DNA of 64,000 nt from Blautia parvula (GTDB lineage: Bacteria; Bacillota; Clostridia; Lachnospirales; Lachnospiraceae), in contig NZ_CP084061.1 in the NCBI RefSeq assembly GCF_020215665.1, positions 2,264,001 to 2,328,000 of the forward strand. The letters are read 5' to 3'. Under the pieces are notes generated by a model. That model was not told where the DNA came from and made no database searches. It worked only from the letters and a program-made list of their open reading frames with translations. Positions 44,963 through 52,417 of this stretch are shown piece by piece. Each line of letters opens with the position of its first letter. The stretch's first letter is position 1. Both the position numbers and the translations under genes were made by a program.

Positions 44963-44988
44963 CTCATCCATACCCCCATTCTAACACA

Positions 44989-45000
44989 GAACCTATGTTC
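44989..45000. promoter_or_regulatory. LexA (SOS) box of the nuclease-helicase gene
   Basis: GAACCTATGTTC, the GAAC-N4-GTTC form of the Bacillota LexA site, 27 bases before the start. It lies between a possible -35 (TGTACA) and a -10-like TTAGAA on the minus strand. Confidence 0.7.
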
Positions 45001-45071
45001 CTGTACATCCCCTCTCCCGTTTCCGCCGCGCTTACCCGTCCGCCAACCTGTTGTCTCCACAAACAAAAAAA

Positions 45072-45105
45072 GAGCGGAAGCCCCACCAACGGTGTTCTTC
45101 CGCTC
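45072..45105 (-). terminator. Terminator of the HPr-like gene
   Basis: Arms GAGCGGAAG and CTTCCGCTC, followed by seven T on the minus strand. It isolates the gene from the helicase downstream. Confidence 0.85.
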
Positions 45106-45140
45106 AAAAATTAACATATCAGTTCCTGAGAAATCCCCCT

Positions 45141-45368
45141 CTAAGCAATCGCATATCTGTCCAGAAACCTATCGAATCTCTCATCATGCCCATTGCATCT
45201 TACTGTGAGCACACGCGTCAAATCCATGCTCAAAACCCCAAGGATTGACTTCGCATCAATGATTACTCTGTTGTAAAAAACATCGATATCAAATTCACAT
45301 TTGCTCGCTTCGCTGACAAACTCTTTCACGTCGCCTGTCTCGTTCAGCTTAATCTGGCGTTGTACCAT
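45141..45368 (-). CDS. HPr-family protein lacking the phosphorylatable His (Crh-like)
   Basis: 75 residues with the HPr fold pattern. The Ser46 region is intact (VIIDAKSILGVLSMDL), but the segment that should hold His15 (LHARPA in HPr) is KCEFDIDVF, with no histidine. It cannot relay phosphate in the PTS as HPr does. A Crh-like role, as corepressor for CcpA when phosphorylated on Ser46, is possible, but that function is inferred. Start MVQRQIK, with AAAGGA 8 bases upstream. Single gene with its own promoter and terminator. Confidence 0.8.
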   Translation of the reverse strand: MVQRQIKLNETGDVKEFVSEASKCEFDIDVFYNRVIIDAKSILGVLSMDLTRVLTVRCNGHDERFDRFLDRYAIA

Positions 45369-45445
45369 ATTTACCATCCTTTCTTTAAGAAACAACACGC
45401 CAACTGATATTTTAGTTATGTCTTGATTCTTTGTTGTTAGGACGT

Positions 45446-45474
45446 ATTATGACAGTTCTTCCTGATTTTGTCAA
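45446..45474 (-). promoter_or_regulatory. Promoter of the HPr-like gene
   Basis: TTGACA (45469-45474), 17 bases, CATAAT (45446-45451). The rest of 45475-45731 is AT-rich with no gene or strong hairpin that I can see; it ends at the mrp stop. Confidence 0.75.
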
Positions 45475-45731
45475 TATTTCGCCATAATTTTCCTTTCTTC
45501 ACCAAAAACCGCTGTTTTCCCACATTTTTTAGTAAAAAGAACAGGAATATTTTTGTCGAAACTTGTCTAAACTGTGCAGATTGACGTTTCCCTTTATCCA
45601 TGATATACCAGTTTTCATTTTACACAGAGAAATATTCCTAAATCAGGCACCCAAATTTTGTCACTGTATCCGTTTCCTGCCCTCTGTAAGTGCTTACTAC
45701 CGCACATTTTCAGGCTGCGCACCTGCATTTC

Positions 45732-46574
45732 TCAGGCTTTCGGCAGATACTGTAGGGAGCCTTTCAGATATTCATTGATGACGTCCGCATAACCGCCGGC
45801 GTCCACAATGGCAGCCAGTTCAGGCTCCAGAGGCATCTTGGCAATAACCGGAACACCCAGTTCCGCGCCGATAGCGTCCACTTTGCTCTCACCGAACACG
45901 TAAATCTCTTTACCGCAGTCAGGACATTTTACAAAGCTGTAGTTTTCCACCAGACCGATCACCGGCACATTCATCATCTTGGCCATGTTGTAAGCTTTTC
46001 TCACAATCATATGCACCAGATCCTGGGGAGATGACACAATGACAATACCGTCCACCGGCAGAGACTGGAACACAGTCAGCGGAACATCTCCGGTTCCCGG
46101 AGGCATATCCACGAACAGATAATCCAGCTCGCCCCATATAACATCTGTCCAGAACTGCTTTACCATGTTGGCAAGGATCGGACCTCTCCAGATGACCGGA
46201 GCCTCTTCCTGCGGCAGAAGCAGATTGATGGACATAATTTTAATATCATTCTTTGTCAGAATCGGATAAATGCCGTTGTCATCTGCTGTCGCAGAACCTT
46301 TGATGCCGTACATCCTGGGAATGGAAGGCCCTGTGATATCCGCATCCAGAATACCCACACGGTAACCTTTGGATGCCATCTCATTGGCCAGTGACGCAGT
46401 CACAAAGGATTTGCCCACGCCGCCTTTTCCACTGACAACCCCGATAACCTTTTTAATATCGGAATATGCATTCAGCTCTTCTTTTGGGATTCCGCCGCCG
46501 TTTGCATGGCTGCATCCCTCACAACTTTTTTTATCACAGCTCTTGCTGTCGCATTGTTTCTTTTCTTCACTCAT
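45732..46574 (-). CDS. mrp: Mrp/NBP35-family Fe-S carrier ATPase
   Basis: 280 residues. The N terminus is Cys-rich (CDSKSCDKKSCEGCSH). The deviant Walker A GKGGVGKSF is near residue 42, VDMPPGTGDVPLTVFQS near 130 and the CPDC pair near 210, which bridges a 4Fe-4S cluster in Mrp dimers. It assembles or carries Fe-S clusters in the cytoplasm. Start MSEEKK, with GGAAAGGAA before it. It follows the His-rich CsoR gene by 31 bases in one transcript. Confidence 0.92.
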   Translation of the reverse strand: MSEEKKQCDSKSCDKKSCEGCSHANGGGIPKEELNAYSDIKKVIGVVSGKGGVGKSFVTASLANEMASKGYRVGILDADITGPSIPRMYGIKGSATADDNGIYPILTKNDIKIMSINLLLPQEEAPVIWRGPILANMVKQFWTDVIWGELDYLFVDMPPGTGDVPLTVFQSLPVDGIVIVSSPQDLVHMIVRKAYNMAKMMNVPVIGLVENYSFVKCPDCGKEIYVFGESKVDAIGAELGVPVIAKMPLEPELAAIVDAGGYADVINEYLKGSLQYLPKA

Positions 46575-46605
46575 GATTCTTTCCTTTCCCACTGCGGTTT
46601 ATACT

Positions 46606-46980
46606 TTATTTCATAAACCTGTCAATGGCTTTATTTAATTCTTCCAGGGCCTCTTTATCCCCGCTCTCCACTGCATCCACGATACAGTGCTCAATATGAT
46701 CCTGCAGGATCACCTTTCCCGTATTGTTGATGGCCGCCTTCACTGCCGAAAGCTGTATCAGCACTTCACTGCAGTCTCTGCCGTCCTCCACCATGCGGCG
46801 GATGGATTCCAGATGGCCGATGGCTCTGGACAAACGGTTCAGCACCGCCTTGGTATGGGTGTGGGTGTGTGTATGGGAATGGGAGTGCCCATGCCCCTGT
46901 GCGCCGGCATTTTCATGCACATGCTCAATCACTGTACCGTCCGGAAGACTGTGTGTATGGACATGTTTTATCTCTTCCAT
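46606..46980 (-). CDS. CsoR-family metal sensor with His-rich N terminus
   Basis: 124 residues. The first ~43 carry a His-rich arm (GHGHSHSHTHTHTHT and HVHTH) in front of a standard CsoR/RcnR domain. The ligand pattern is RDCSEVL, then His at the CsoR His61 position and Cys four further (DHIEHC): the C-H-C set of Cu(I) sensors, with extra His for nickel or zinc. The arm may gather metal or tune affinity. Promoter TTGCTT-16-TATAAT at 47007-47034. Cotranscribed with mrp, so it may tie Fe-S assembly to metal stress; this is inference. Confidence 0.87.
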   Translation of the reverse strand: MEEIKHVHTHSLPDGTVIEHVHENAGAQGHGHSHSHTHTHTHTKAVLNRLSRAIGHLESIRRMVEDGRDCSEVLIQLSAVKAAINNTGKVILQDHIEHCIVDAVESGDKEALEELNKAIDRFMK

Positions 46981-47006
46981 TGTGGTTTCCTCCTCGCGCT
47001 TTCTCT

Positions 47007-47034
47007 ATTATATCAAACCCAGAAAAAAAAGCAA
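47007..47034 (-). promoter_or_regulatory. Promoter of the csoR-like/mrp pair
   Basis: TTGCTT (47029-47034), 16 bases, TATAAT (47007-47012), with GAGGAGG before the start codon. No G/C-tract operator like that of the first CsoR-type gene is visible. Confidence 0.65.
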
Positions 47035-47065
47035 CGCCTTCCCTGTTTATAATAAATATAAGAAA

Positions 47066-47296
47066 CTAAATTTCCGAAAATGTAAATCTCTGATGTACAT
47101 CCGCTGTCATCACATCATAGACCACACTCCCGTCTTCCTTCTCCGTTTTCTCCATGCGGAGTTCTTTCTCAGACCTGAATTTTGCCTCCAGCCATACCTC
47201 GGGACTCTCCATATCCACTTCCCGGATGAAATTATCCCTGGAATGGTTTCCGGGACACTGGTTAAATATCTCATGTATCACTTCATATGTTCTCAT
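47066..47296 (-). CDS. Small hypothetical protein
   Basis: 76 residues, acidic, no membrane segment or recognised domain. Sequence begins MRTYEVIHEIFNQCPGN and is rich in Glu; the ribosome site GGAAAGGAAGAAG precedes the ATG. Stands between xpt (divergent) and the csoR/mrp transcript. Coding status rests on the ribosome site and composition. Confidence 0.65.
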   Translation of the reverse strand: MRTYEVIHEIFNQCPGNHSRDNFIREVDMESPEVWLEAKFRSEKELRMEKTEKEDGSVVYDVMTADVHQRFTFSEI

Positions 47297-47437
47297 ATTT
47301 CTTCTTCCTTTCCCTGGTGCTGCACAGAACCTGCCGTTCCATGCAGACAGTCTTAATCCAATTTCTTATATCTTATCACAATCGTGCAGATTTTGTGTCA
47401 TTTTTCCCTCATATTTTACAAAAAATTTAAAAACAAA

Positions 47438-47466
47438 TTGCCAAGCCAGGATAAATATCGTATTAT
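47438..47466 (+). promoter_or_regulatory. Promoter of xpt
   Basis: TTGCCA (47438-47443), 17 bases, TATTAT (47461-47466). Predicted start near 47473, giving a leader of about 88 nt. Confidence 0.7.
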
Positions 47467-47484
47467 GATAGTTACCAGAAAAAA

Positions 47485-47534
47485 CGGAAGGCCTCTGACA
47501 TCTGCCGTAAACGGCAGCGTAGAGCCAGCTTCCG
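47485..47534 (+). promoter_or_regulatory. Structured leader of xpt
   Basis: Nested stem CGGAAG/CTTCCG, CTCT/AGAG and CTGCCG-TAAA-CGGCAG, with asymmetric internal loops. The ribosome site (GGGAGG) follows 13 bases later. It does not show the purine riboswitch consensus (no GTTTCTACC or CCGTAAA-type junction). It may be a different regulatory hairpin or a stability element. Confidence 0.45.
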
Positions 47535-47560
47535 ACACGTAAAACCAGGGAGGAATTCAA

Positions 47561-48133
47561 ATGCAGCTTTTAAAAGAGCGTATTCTAAAAGACGGCACGG
47601 TAAAGCCGGGTAGTATACTGAAGGTGGACAGCTTCCTGAACCACCAGATGGATATACCATTCATCAATGAGATTGGCAAAGAGTTCAAGAACAGATTTGC
47701 CGACTCCCCTATCACTAAAATTCTGACCATCGAGGCCTCCGGCATAGGTATTGCCTGTATCGTGGCACAGTATTTCGGCGTCCCGGTCGTATTTGCCAAG
47801 AAAGCCCAGAGCCTGAATCTGGACGGTGAGATGTACACCACCAAAGTCCAGTCCTTTACTCATAAAAAAGTATATGATGTAATATTATCAAAAAAATTTC
47901 TGCAGCCTGAAGACCATGTGCTCATTATTGATGATTTCCTGGCTAACGGATGCGCGCTCCAGGGCCTCATTGAGATTGTGGAGACAGCGGGCGCAACCCT
48001 GGAAGGGGCCGGCATCGTCATTGAGAAAGGCTTCCAGCACGGAGGAGACGCGCTGAGAGAAAAAGGCATCCGTGTGGAATCCCTGGCGATCGTGGATTCC
48101 ATGAGCGATGATTCCCTCACCTTCCGCGACTAG
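47561..48133 (+). CDS. xpt: Xanthine phosphoribosyltransferase
   Basis: 190 residues. Begins [31 protein letters not shown], typical of Xpt. The PRPP loop is [16 protein letters not shown] near residue 125. Converts xanthine plus PRPP to XMP in purine salvage. It has its own promoter and a structured leader, and ends at the terminator at 48144. Confidence 0.94.
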   Translation: MQLLKERILKDGTVKPGSILKVDSFLNHQMDIPFINEIGKEFKNRFADSPITKILTIEASGIGIACIVAQYFGVPVVFAKKAQSLNLDGEMYTTKVQSFTHKKVYDVILSKKFLQPEDHVLIIDDFLANGCALQGLIEIVETAGATLEGAGIVIEKGFQHGGDALREKGIRVESLAIVDSMSDDSLTFRD

Positions 48134-48143
48134 GTTTTACGGG

Positions 48144-48172
48144 GCAGTCCAAAACTGGACTGCTCTTTTTTT
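48144..48172 (+). terminator. Terminator of xpt
   Basis: GCAGTCC/GGACTGC around a 6-base loop, followed by TCTTTTTTT. Confidence 0.85.
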
Positions 48173-48248
48173 ATGAAACTGGCTCTTTATAGAATGCCAA
48201 TTTTCCGCTATATTTGGTAAAAGAAAGTCTATATAAAGGAGTGGTTTT

Positions 48249-48770
48249 ATGGAAAACAAAACGAAAAAGATAGTAATGACCGCACTTTTCGCGGCACTGG
48301 CCTGTGTTGCCACCATGTCCATCCGCATTCCCACACCGGGTACCAGCGGTTACATTCATCCCGGAGATGCCATTGTCATTCTGGCCGGAATCATTCTGGG
48401 GCCTGCCTACGGATTCCTGGCAGCGGGAATCGGTTCCTGTCTGGCCGACCTGCTGGGCGGATACTTTGTCTATGTTCCCATCACCTTTGCCATCAAGGGT
48501 CTGGTTGCACTGTTCGCTGCCCTTGCCTATAAAAAAATAGCAAAAGACAGTAAAACAGCCTGGGCAGGCGTCTTTGCAGGCGGAATCATTGATATGGTTC
48601 TCGTGGCAGGCGGCTACTGTCTCTGTGAATTCTTCCTGTACGGCACAGCCGCTTTCCTGAGCGTGCCCTCCAATCTGATCCAGGGTGCCAGCGGACTGAT
48701 CATCTCCCTGATCCTCTACCCGCTTCTCACAGCGGTACCTGACATTAAACGTATGATTGCCTCAGCGTGA
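48249..48770 (+). CDS. ECF transporter S component
   Basis: 173 residues with about five to six membrane segments. The N-terminal KKIVMTALFAALACV is the typical helix that docks to the ECF module, and IHPGDAIVILAGIILGPAYG is the substrate-side segment of vitamin S components. The matching EcfA/EcfT genes are not in the window, so a shared energising module is implied. The vitamin cannot be told. AAAGGAG 8 bases from the start. Confidence 0.88.
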   Translation: MENKTKKIVMTALFAALACVATMSIRIPTPGTSGYIHPGDAIVILAGIILGPAYGFLAAGIGSCLADLLGGYFVYVPITFAIKGLVALFAALAYKKIAKDSKTAWAGVFAGGIIDMVLVAGGYCLCEFFLYGTAAFLSVPSNLIQGASGLIISLILYPLLTAVPDIKRMIASA

Positions 48771-48800
48771 TATCTGAATAACAAAATTTTACATCACATA

Positions 48801-48872
48801 AAAGATGCGGCCGGGATGCCGCGGCTCTTTGTTCCCAGACGACAGCCGCAGTGCGATCCAAACCGCATCTTT
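48801..48872. terminator. Bidirectional terminator between ECF and GNAT genes
   Basis: Arms AAAGATGCGG and CCGCATCTTT with an inner GCGGCT/AGCCGC stem. T runs are available in both directions between convergent genes. Confidence 0.7.
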
Positions 48873-48878
48873 TTTATC

Positions 48879-49322
48879 TTATAAATCTTTTATCATCTGA
48901 AAATAATGCAGCTCTTCATATCCCAGCCTCTCATACAGCGCGATCGCTCTTTTATTGCTGTATGTGGCTTCCAGGCGGAATCTCTTTGCATGGGCATATT
49001 CCTGCTCCAGCCAGGCAAAGACCTCACTGCCGTATCCTTTTCCTCTGGCGTTCTCCATAAAATACAGCTCTTCCAGCCATACCGTAAGGCCGCCGGCCTC
49101 GTTGCTGAAGGTAAAGGCAAGGAGCAGATATCCAACCACACCGCTTTCATCCTCCAGCATCAGCACTCTGGCATGCTCCCTGCTTCTCAGGCACTCCTGA
49201 AGCGTTGCTTCAAAGTGCTCCTGGGGCACTGTGCGGATGCAGGCCTCCCCGCCGTAAAATTCTTTCTCCATCTTAAAGAATATCTCTCTGTCTTCTTCTC
49301 TGATATCTCTGATCGTCAGCAT
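48879..49322 (-). CDS. GNAT family N-acetyltransferase
   Basis: 147 residues from MLTIRDIREED. Acetyl-CoA loop RGKGYGSEVFAWLEQEYA is near residue 90, and the C-terminal NKRAIALYERLGYEE is typical. AAAGGA upstream. Acceptor unknown. Follows a 64-residue protein gene and dinB on the same strand. Confidence 0.9.
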   Translation of the reverse strand: MLTIRDIREEDREIFFKMEKEFYGGEACIRTVPQEHFEATLQECLRSREHARVLMLEDESGVVGYLLLAFTFSNEAGGLTVWLEELYFMENARGKGYGSEVFAWLEQEYAHAKRFRLEATYSNKRAIALYERLGYEELHYFQMIKDL

Positions 49323-49344
49323 AAATACGATTGTCCTTTCTCTG

Positions 49345-49539
49345 CTATTTTTCTGTTTCCATTTCAAAAACTTTTTTCATCATCTCACAGTTTCCGCTGT
49401 GGGGACACTTACCGTAATCACAGTCAATCCTGTCAAAATGCAGTCCATATTCATCCTGTACAAATTCGCATATGGCGCTCCTGGCCATATCATAGTTCTT
49501 ACAGTATCCGTTTACGAATTCTTCCACTATCCCGCTCAT
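49345..49539 (-). CDS. Small Cys-containing hypothetical protein
   Basis: 64 residues: SGIVEEFVNGYCKNYDMARS, then CDYGKCPHSGNC. C-x4-C-x5-C could bind a metal. It begins 1 base after the dinB stop, so it is cotranscribed with the SOS polymerase. Function unknown. Confidence 0.7.
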   Translation of the reverse strand: MSGIVEEFVNGYCKNYDMARSAICEFVQDEYGLHFDRIDCDYGKCPHSGNCEMMKKVFEMETEK

Positions 49540-49540
49540 T

Positions 49541-50836
49541 TTACTCTTCCTTCTCTTTCTTCTCCCAGTTTTGGGTTATGCCCTCGGCGGCACTTATCTC
49601 AGGAGCCGGAAGTTTACCCTCCGGATGGCCTCCGGCCATATTTTCGATGGGCTGTTTCAGGAAAGATGCCCGCATAATAGACCCTGTCCCGAATTTCCTG
49701 CGGATCTCATCCACCGCCTGGTCCATCTTTTCCAGTTTATCATAATCCGTATGGTCAAACAAGGACAACTGCCGCCCGCTTTCTTCTCTGGAAACACGGC
49801 TTGTCCGCACGCCCAGAAGACGGATCGGCGCTCCGTCCCACAGCTCGTCAAACAGTCTGCATGCCTGCAGGTAAAGCTCCGAGGTAATATTGGTAGGCGC
49901 TCTCAGCACGGTCTGGTGAGAGACCGACTGCAGTTCATAGTCCTTGATCGTGACCGAAACCACCTCAGCCTTCATGCCGTCGCTGCGCAGCCTGGATGCC
50001 ACGGTCTCGCACAGGGAAAGCAGCACCTGCTTGGCGGTATCCTCATCCACCACGTTAAACGCTATGGTTGTGCTGTTGCCGTATCCCTTGTTATCCTCCT
50101 GCACTGCCTCCACCACTGCACTGTCCCTGCCGTTGGCTGAATTCCAGATAGCTTCCCCGTGTTTTTTCAAATGATGCTTCAGAATTTCCACATCCGCGGC
50201 AGCCAAATCTCCGATGGTATAGATTCCCAGCTTCTTCAGCGTATTTTCCGTGGACCTTCCCACAAACAGCAGCTCAGATACGGGAAGAGGCCACATCTTC
50301 TCCTGAATTTCCTCCGGAAACAGGGTGTGTACCTTGTCCGGCTTCTGAAAATCAGATGCCATTTTTGCCAGAAGCTTATTGCTGGAGATTCCTATATTTA
50401 CAGTAAATCCCAGGTCTGTTTTAATACGGTCCTTGAGTTTATAGGCAAAGGCCACGGGGTCTCCCAGCAGCCGCTCCATACCTGTCATATTCATAAATGC
50501 CTCGTCAATGCTGAATTTTTCCACCTCCGGCGTATATTCTCTCAGGATATCCATAAACTGTTTGGAAAATTCCCTGTACATCCCGTGATGTGAAGGAATA
50601 ATCGTCAGGGACGGGCATTTCCGCATGGCGTCCACAATAGGCTCCCCTGTCCTGACGCCGAATGCCTTGGCCGGAATGGATTTTGCAAGAATGATACCCC
50701 GCCTTTTCGATTTGTCCCCGCCCACTGCGCTTGGTATTTCACGAAGGTCCACACTCCCTCCGTTTTTCAGCCTGTAAACTGCCTCCCAGGAGAGAAATGC
50801 ACTGTTTACATCAATATGAAAAATGACGTTCTTCAA
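49541..50836 (-). CDS. dinB: DNA polymerase IV (Y family)
   Basis: 431 residues. N-terminal FHIDVNSAFLSWEAVYRL gives the first catalytic Asp. The active-site motif is SIDEAFMNMTG near residue 105, followed by thumb, helix-hairpin-helix and little-finger domains with GVRTSRV. Error-prone translesion synthesis. The promoter (TTTACA-17-TATAAT) contains a LexA box, so it is SOS-inducible. Confidence 0.95.
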   Translation of the reverse strand: MKNVIFHIDVNSAFLSWEAVYRLKNGGSVDLREIPSAVGGDKSKRRGIILAKSIPAKAFGVRTGEPIVDAMRKCPSLTIIPSHHGMYREFSKQFMDILREYTPEVEKFSIDEAFMNMTGMERLLGDPVAFAYKLKDRIKTDLGFTVNIGISSNKLLAKMASDFQKPDKVHTLFPEEIQEKMWPLPVSELLFVGRSTENTLKKLGIYTIGDLAAADVEILKHHLKKHGEAIWNSANGRDSAVVEAVQEDNKGYGNSTTIAFNVVDEDTAKQVLLSLCETVASRLRSDGMKAEVVSVTIKDYELQSVSHQTVLRAPTNITSELYLQACRLFDELWDGAPIRLLGVRTSRVSREESGRQLSLFDHTDYDKLEKMDQAVDEIRRKFGTGSIMRASFLKQPIENMAGGHPEGKLPAPEISAAEGITQNWEKKEKEE

Positions 50837-50880
50837 TTCTATCCCACTTCCTTGCTCTTCCTTAATCTTTCTTAATCTCC

Positions 50881-50909
50881 ATTATATCAGAACATATGTT
50901 CTATGTAAA
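50881..50909 (-). promoter_or_regulatory. SOS promoter of dinB with LexA box
   Basis: TTTACA (50904-50909), 17-base spacer, TATAAT (50881-50886). The LexA palindrome GAACATATGTTC (50890-50901) lies entirely in the spacer. Confidence 0.85.
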
Positions 50910-50912
50910 TAC

Positions 50913-50941
50913 TTGACAAAACTTCCAACCTATTCTATTCT
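50913..50941 (+). promoter_or_regulatory. Promoter of the phosphoesterase gene
   Basis: TTGACA (50913-50918), 17 bases, TATTCT (50936-50941). Its -35 lies 12 bases from the LexA box of the divergent dinB promoter. Confidence 0.7.
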
Positions 50942-50977
50942 GGAAGAAATAAACTGAACCCACAAAAGGAGTCTGCT

Positions 50978-52171
50978 ATGCTGGCTATCATACTCGCACC
51001 ATTTTATCTCTTGATCAATTATTATGTTGTCCGCTGGATCATCCGCTGGACAGGCACCTGCCACAGACATTTGAAGTCCCGGCCATTCCGGGTGGTTTTT
51101 CTCAGCATTTATATTTTCATGTGCCTGACGCCCCTGACCTCCTATCTGGTCTCTGCCAATCCCTGGCACAGCTGGCTGAAACGTCTTTTTAACTACTGGC
51201 TGGGCACATTTTTGTATATTGTACTTATCATTCTTATCTTTGACCTGGTAAGGATCATACTGAGACATACAAACCGGATCAAACAGGAAACCCTTTCCAA
51301 AAGGCGCACCTTTATCCTGAGCGGCGGTGCGGCTGCCTGCCTCATCATCTGCCTGAGTGCCTACGGAATCATCCACGAACACAAGGTCTATGTAAACCAC
51401 TATGAGGCCCAAGTGGAAAAATCCGGCGGAAAGCTGGATCATCTGAGAATTGCCCTGACTGCGGACCTTCACCTGGGCTACAGCATCGGCACCTACCATG
51501 TAAAATCCATGGTAGACAAAATAAACACTGAACATGTGGACCTGGTCTGCATTGCCGGTGACTTCTTCGACAACGAATACGACGCTGTGCAGTACCCGGA
51601 AAAAACCATTTCCATCTTAAAGGAGATAAAGAGCACCTACGGCGTATATGCCTGCTGGGGCAATCACGACTTCAAGGAAAAACTCCTGGCCGGATTCACA
51701 GTCCCCATCAAAAACGGCCAGCACACAGACACCCGGATGGACGATTTCCTGAAACAGTCCGGCATCCGGATTCTGGATGACAAGGCAGTCCTCATTGACG
51801 ATTCTTTCTATCTGGCAGGCCGCAAGGACCCCCAGCGCTCCAAAAAGATGAAGGAAGACCGCCTGTCCCCGGAAGACCTGCTGCAGGATCTGGACCGGGA
51901 CAAACCCATACTGGTCATTGACCATCAGCCCAAACAGCTTCAGGAGCTGGCAGATGCCGGCTGCGACATAGACCTCTCCGGCCACACCCATGACGGACAG
52001 ATGTTCCCGGGTAACCTGACCACAAAACTCATGTGGGAAAACTCCTGCGGCGAGTTAAAAAAGGACAACATGTACTCCTATGTAACCTCCGGTGTAGGTG
52101 TCTGGGGACCGGCCATGCGTGTGGGAACAGATGCTGAGGTCATGATCATTGATGTCTATTTCACAAAATAG
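50978..52171 (+). CDS. Membrane-anchored metallophosphoesterase (YkuE/YaeI-like)
   Basis: 397 residues. Three or four N-terminal membrane segments (to about residue 130) precede a calcineurin-like phosphoesterase: TADLHLGYSIG, IAGDFFDNE, WGNHDF, IDHQP and SGHTHDGQ supply the two-metal ligands. The domain order suggests the active site faces outward. Homologues act on phospholipid headgroups or are uncharacterised. AAAGGAG 8 bases from the ATG. Confidence 0.9.
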   Translation: MLAIILAPFYLLINYYVVRWIIRWTGTCHRHLKSRPFRVVFLSIYIFMCLTPLTSYLVSANPWHSWLKRLFNYWLGTFLYIVLIILIFDLVRIILRHTNRIKQETLSKRRTFILSGGAAACLIICLSAYGIIHEHKVYVNHYEAQVEKSGGKLDHLRIALTADLHLGYSIGTYHVKSMVDKINTEHVDLVCIAGDFFDNEYDAVQYPEKTISILKEIKSTYGVYACWGNHDFKEKLLAGFTVPIKNGQHTDTRMDDFLKQSGIRILDDKAVLIDDSFYLAGRKDPQRSKKMKEDRLSPEDLLQDLDRDKPILVIDHQPKQLQELADAGCDIDLSGHTHDGQMFPGNLTTKLMWENSCGELKKDNMYSYVTSGVGVWGPAMRVGTDAEVMIIDVYFTK

Positions 52172-52242
52172 TAACGATTCAGCCAGCTGAATCGTTACGG
52201 GTATTCGCCCATTAAAAATCGCTTCGCGATGGGGCGAATACC
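52171..52242 (+). repeat. Tandem perfect hairpins after the phosphoesterase gene
   Basis: GTAACGATTCAGC/GCTGAATCGTTAC (13 bp, 2-base centre) is followed at once by GGTATTCGCCC/GGGCGAATACC, with inner ATCGC-TTC-GCGAT. No T run follows, so they resemble mobile palindromes more than a terminator. Repeat R2 lies 18 bases further on. Confidence 0.6.
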
Positions 52243-52260
52243 TGCCGCCACTACTCTTTT

Positions 52261-52305
52261 GCACGGTCAGCGCAGTAAATGCGCAGACCTGACTGAACAG
52301 TTACA
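52261..52305 (+). repeat. Dispersed ~45-base palindromic repeat (R2)
   Basis: GCACGGTCAGCGCAG, TAAATGCGCAGACCTGACTG, AACAGTTACA in order. Nearly the same as 18304-18348. Sits downstream of a plus-strand gene as R1 does. Confidence 0.7.
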
Positions 52306-52325
52306 CAAAATAACACACTGCGTTT

Positions 52326-52366
52326 TTAAAGGGAACCGGCAGCTCCTGCACTTGCTGCCGGTTCCC
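52326..52366 (-). terminator. Terminator of selD
   Basis: 13-bp perfect arms GGGAACCGGCAGC/GCTGCCGGTTCCC, followed on the minus strand by TTTAAAAA. Confidence 0.75.
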
Positions 52367-52417
52367 TCAATGCTTTAACCGTCTGCCCTGCTTCTCCCAC
52401 AGTGCCGTCCGCTCTTC

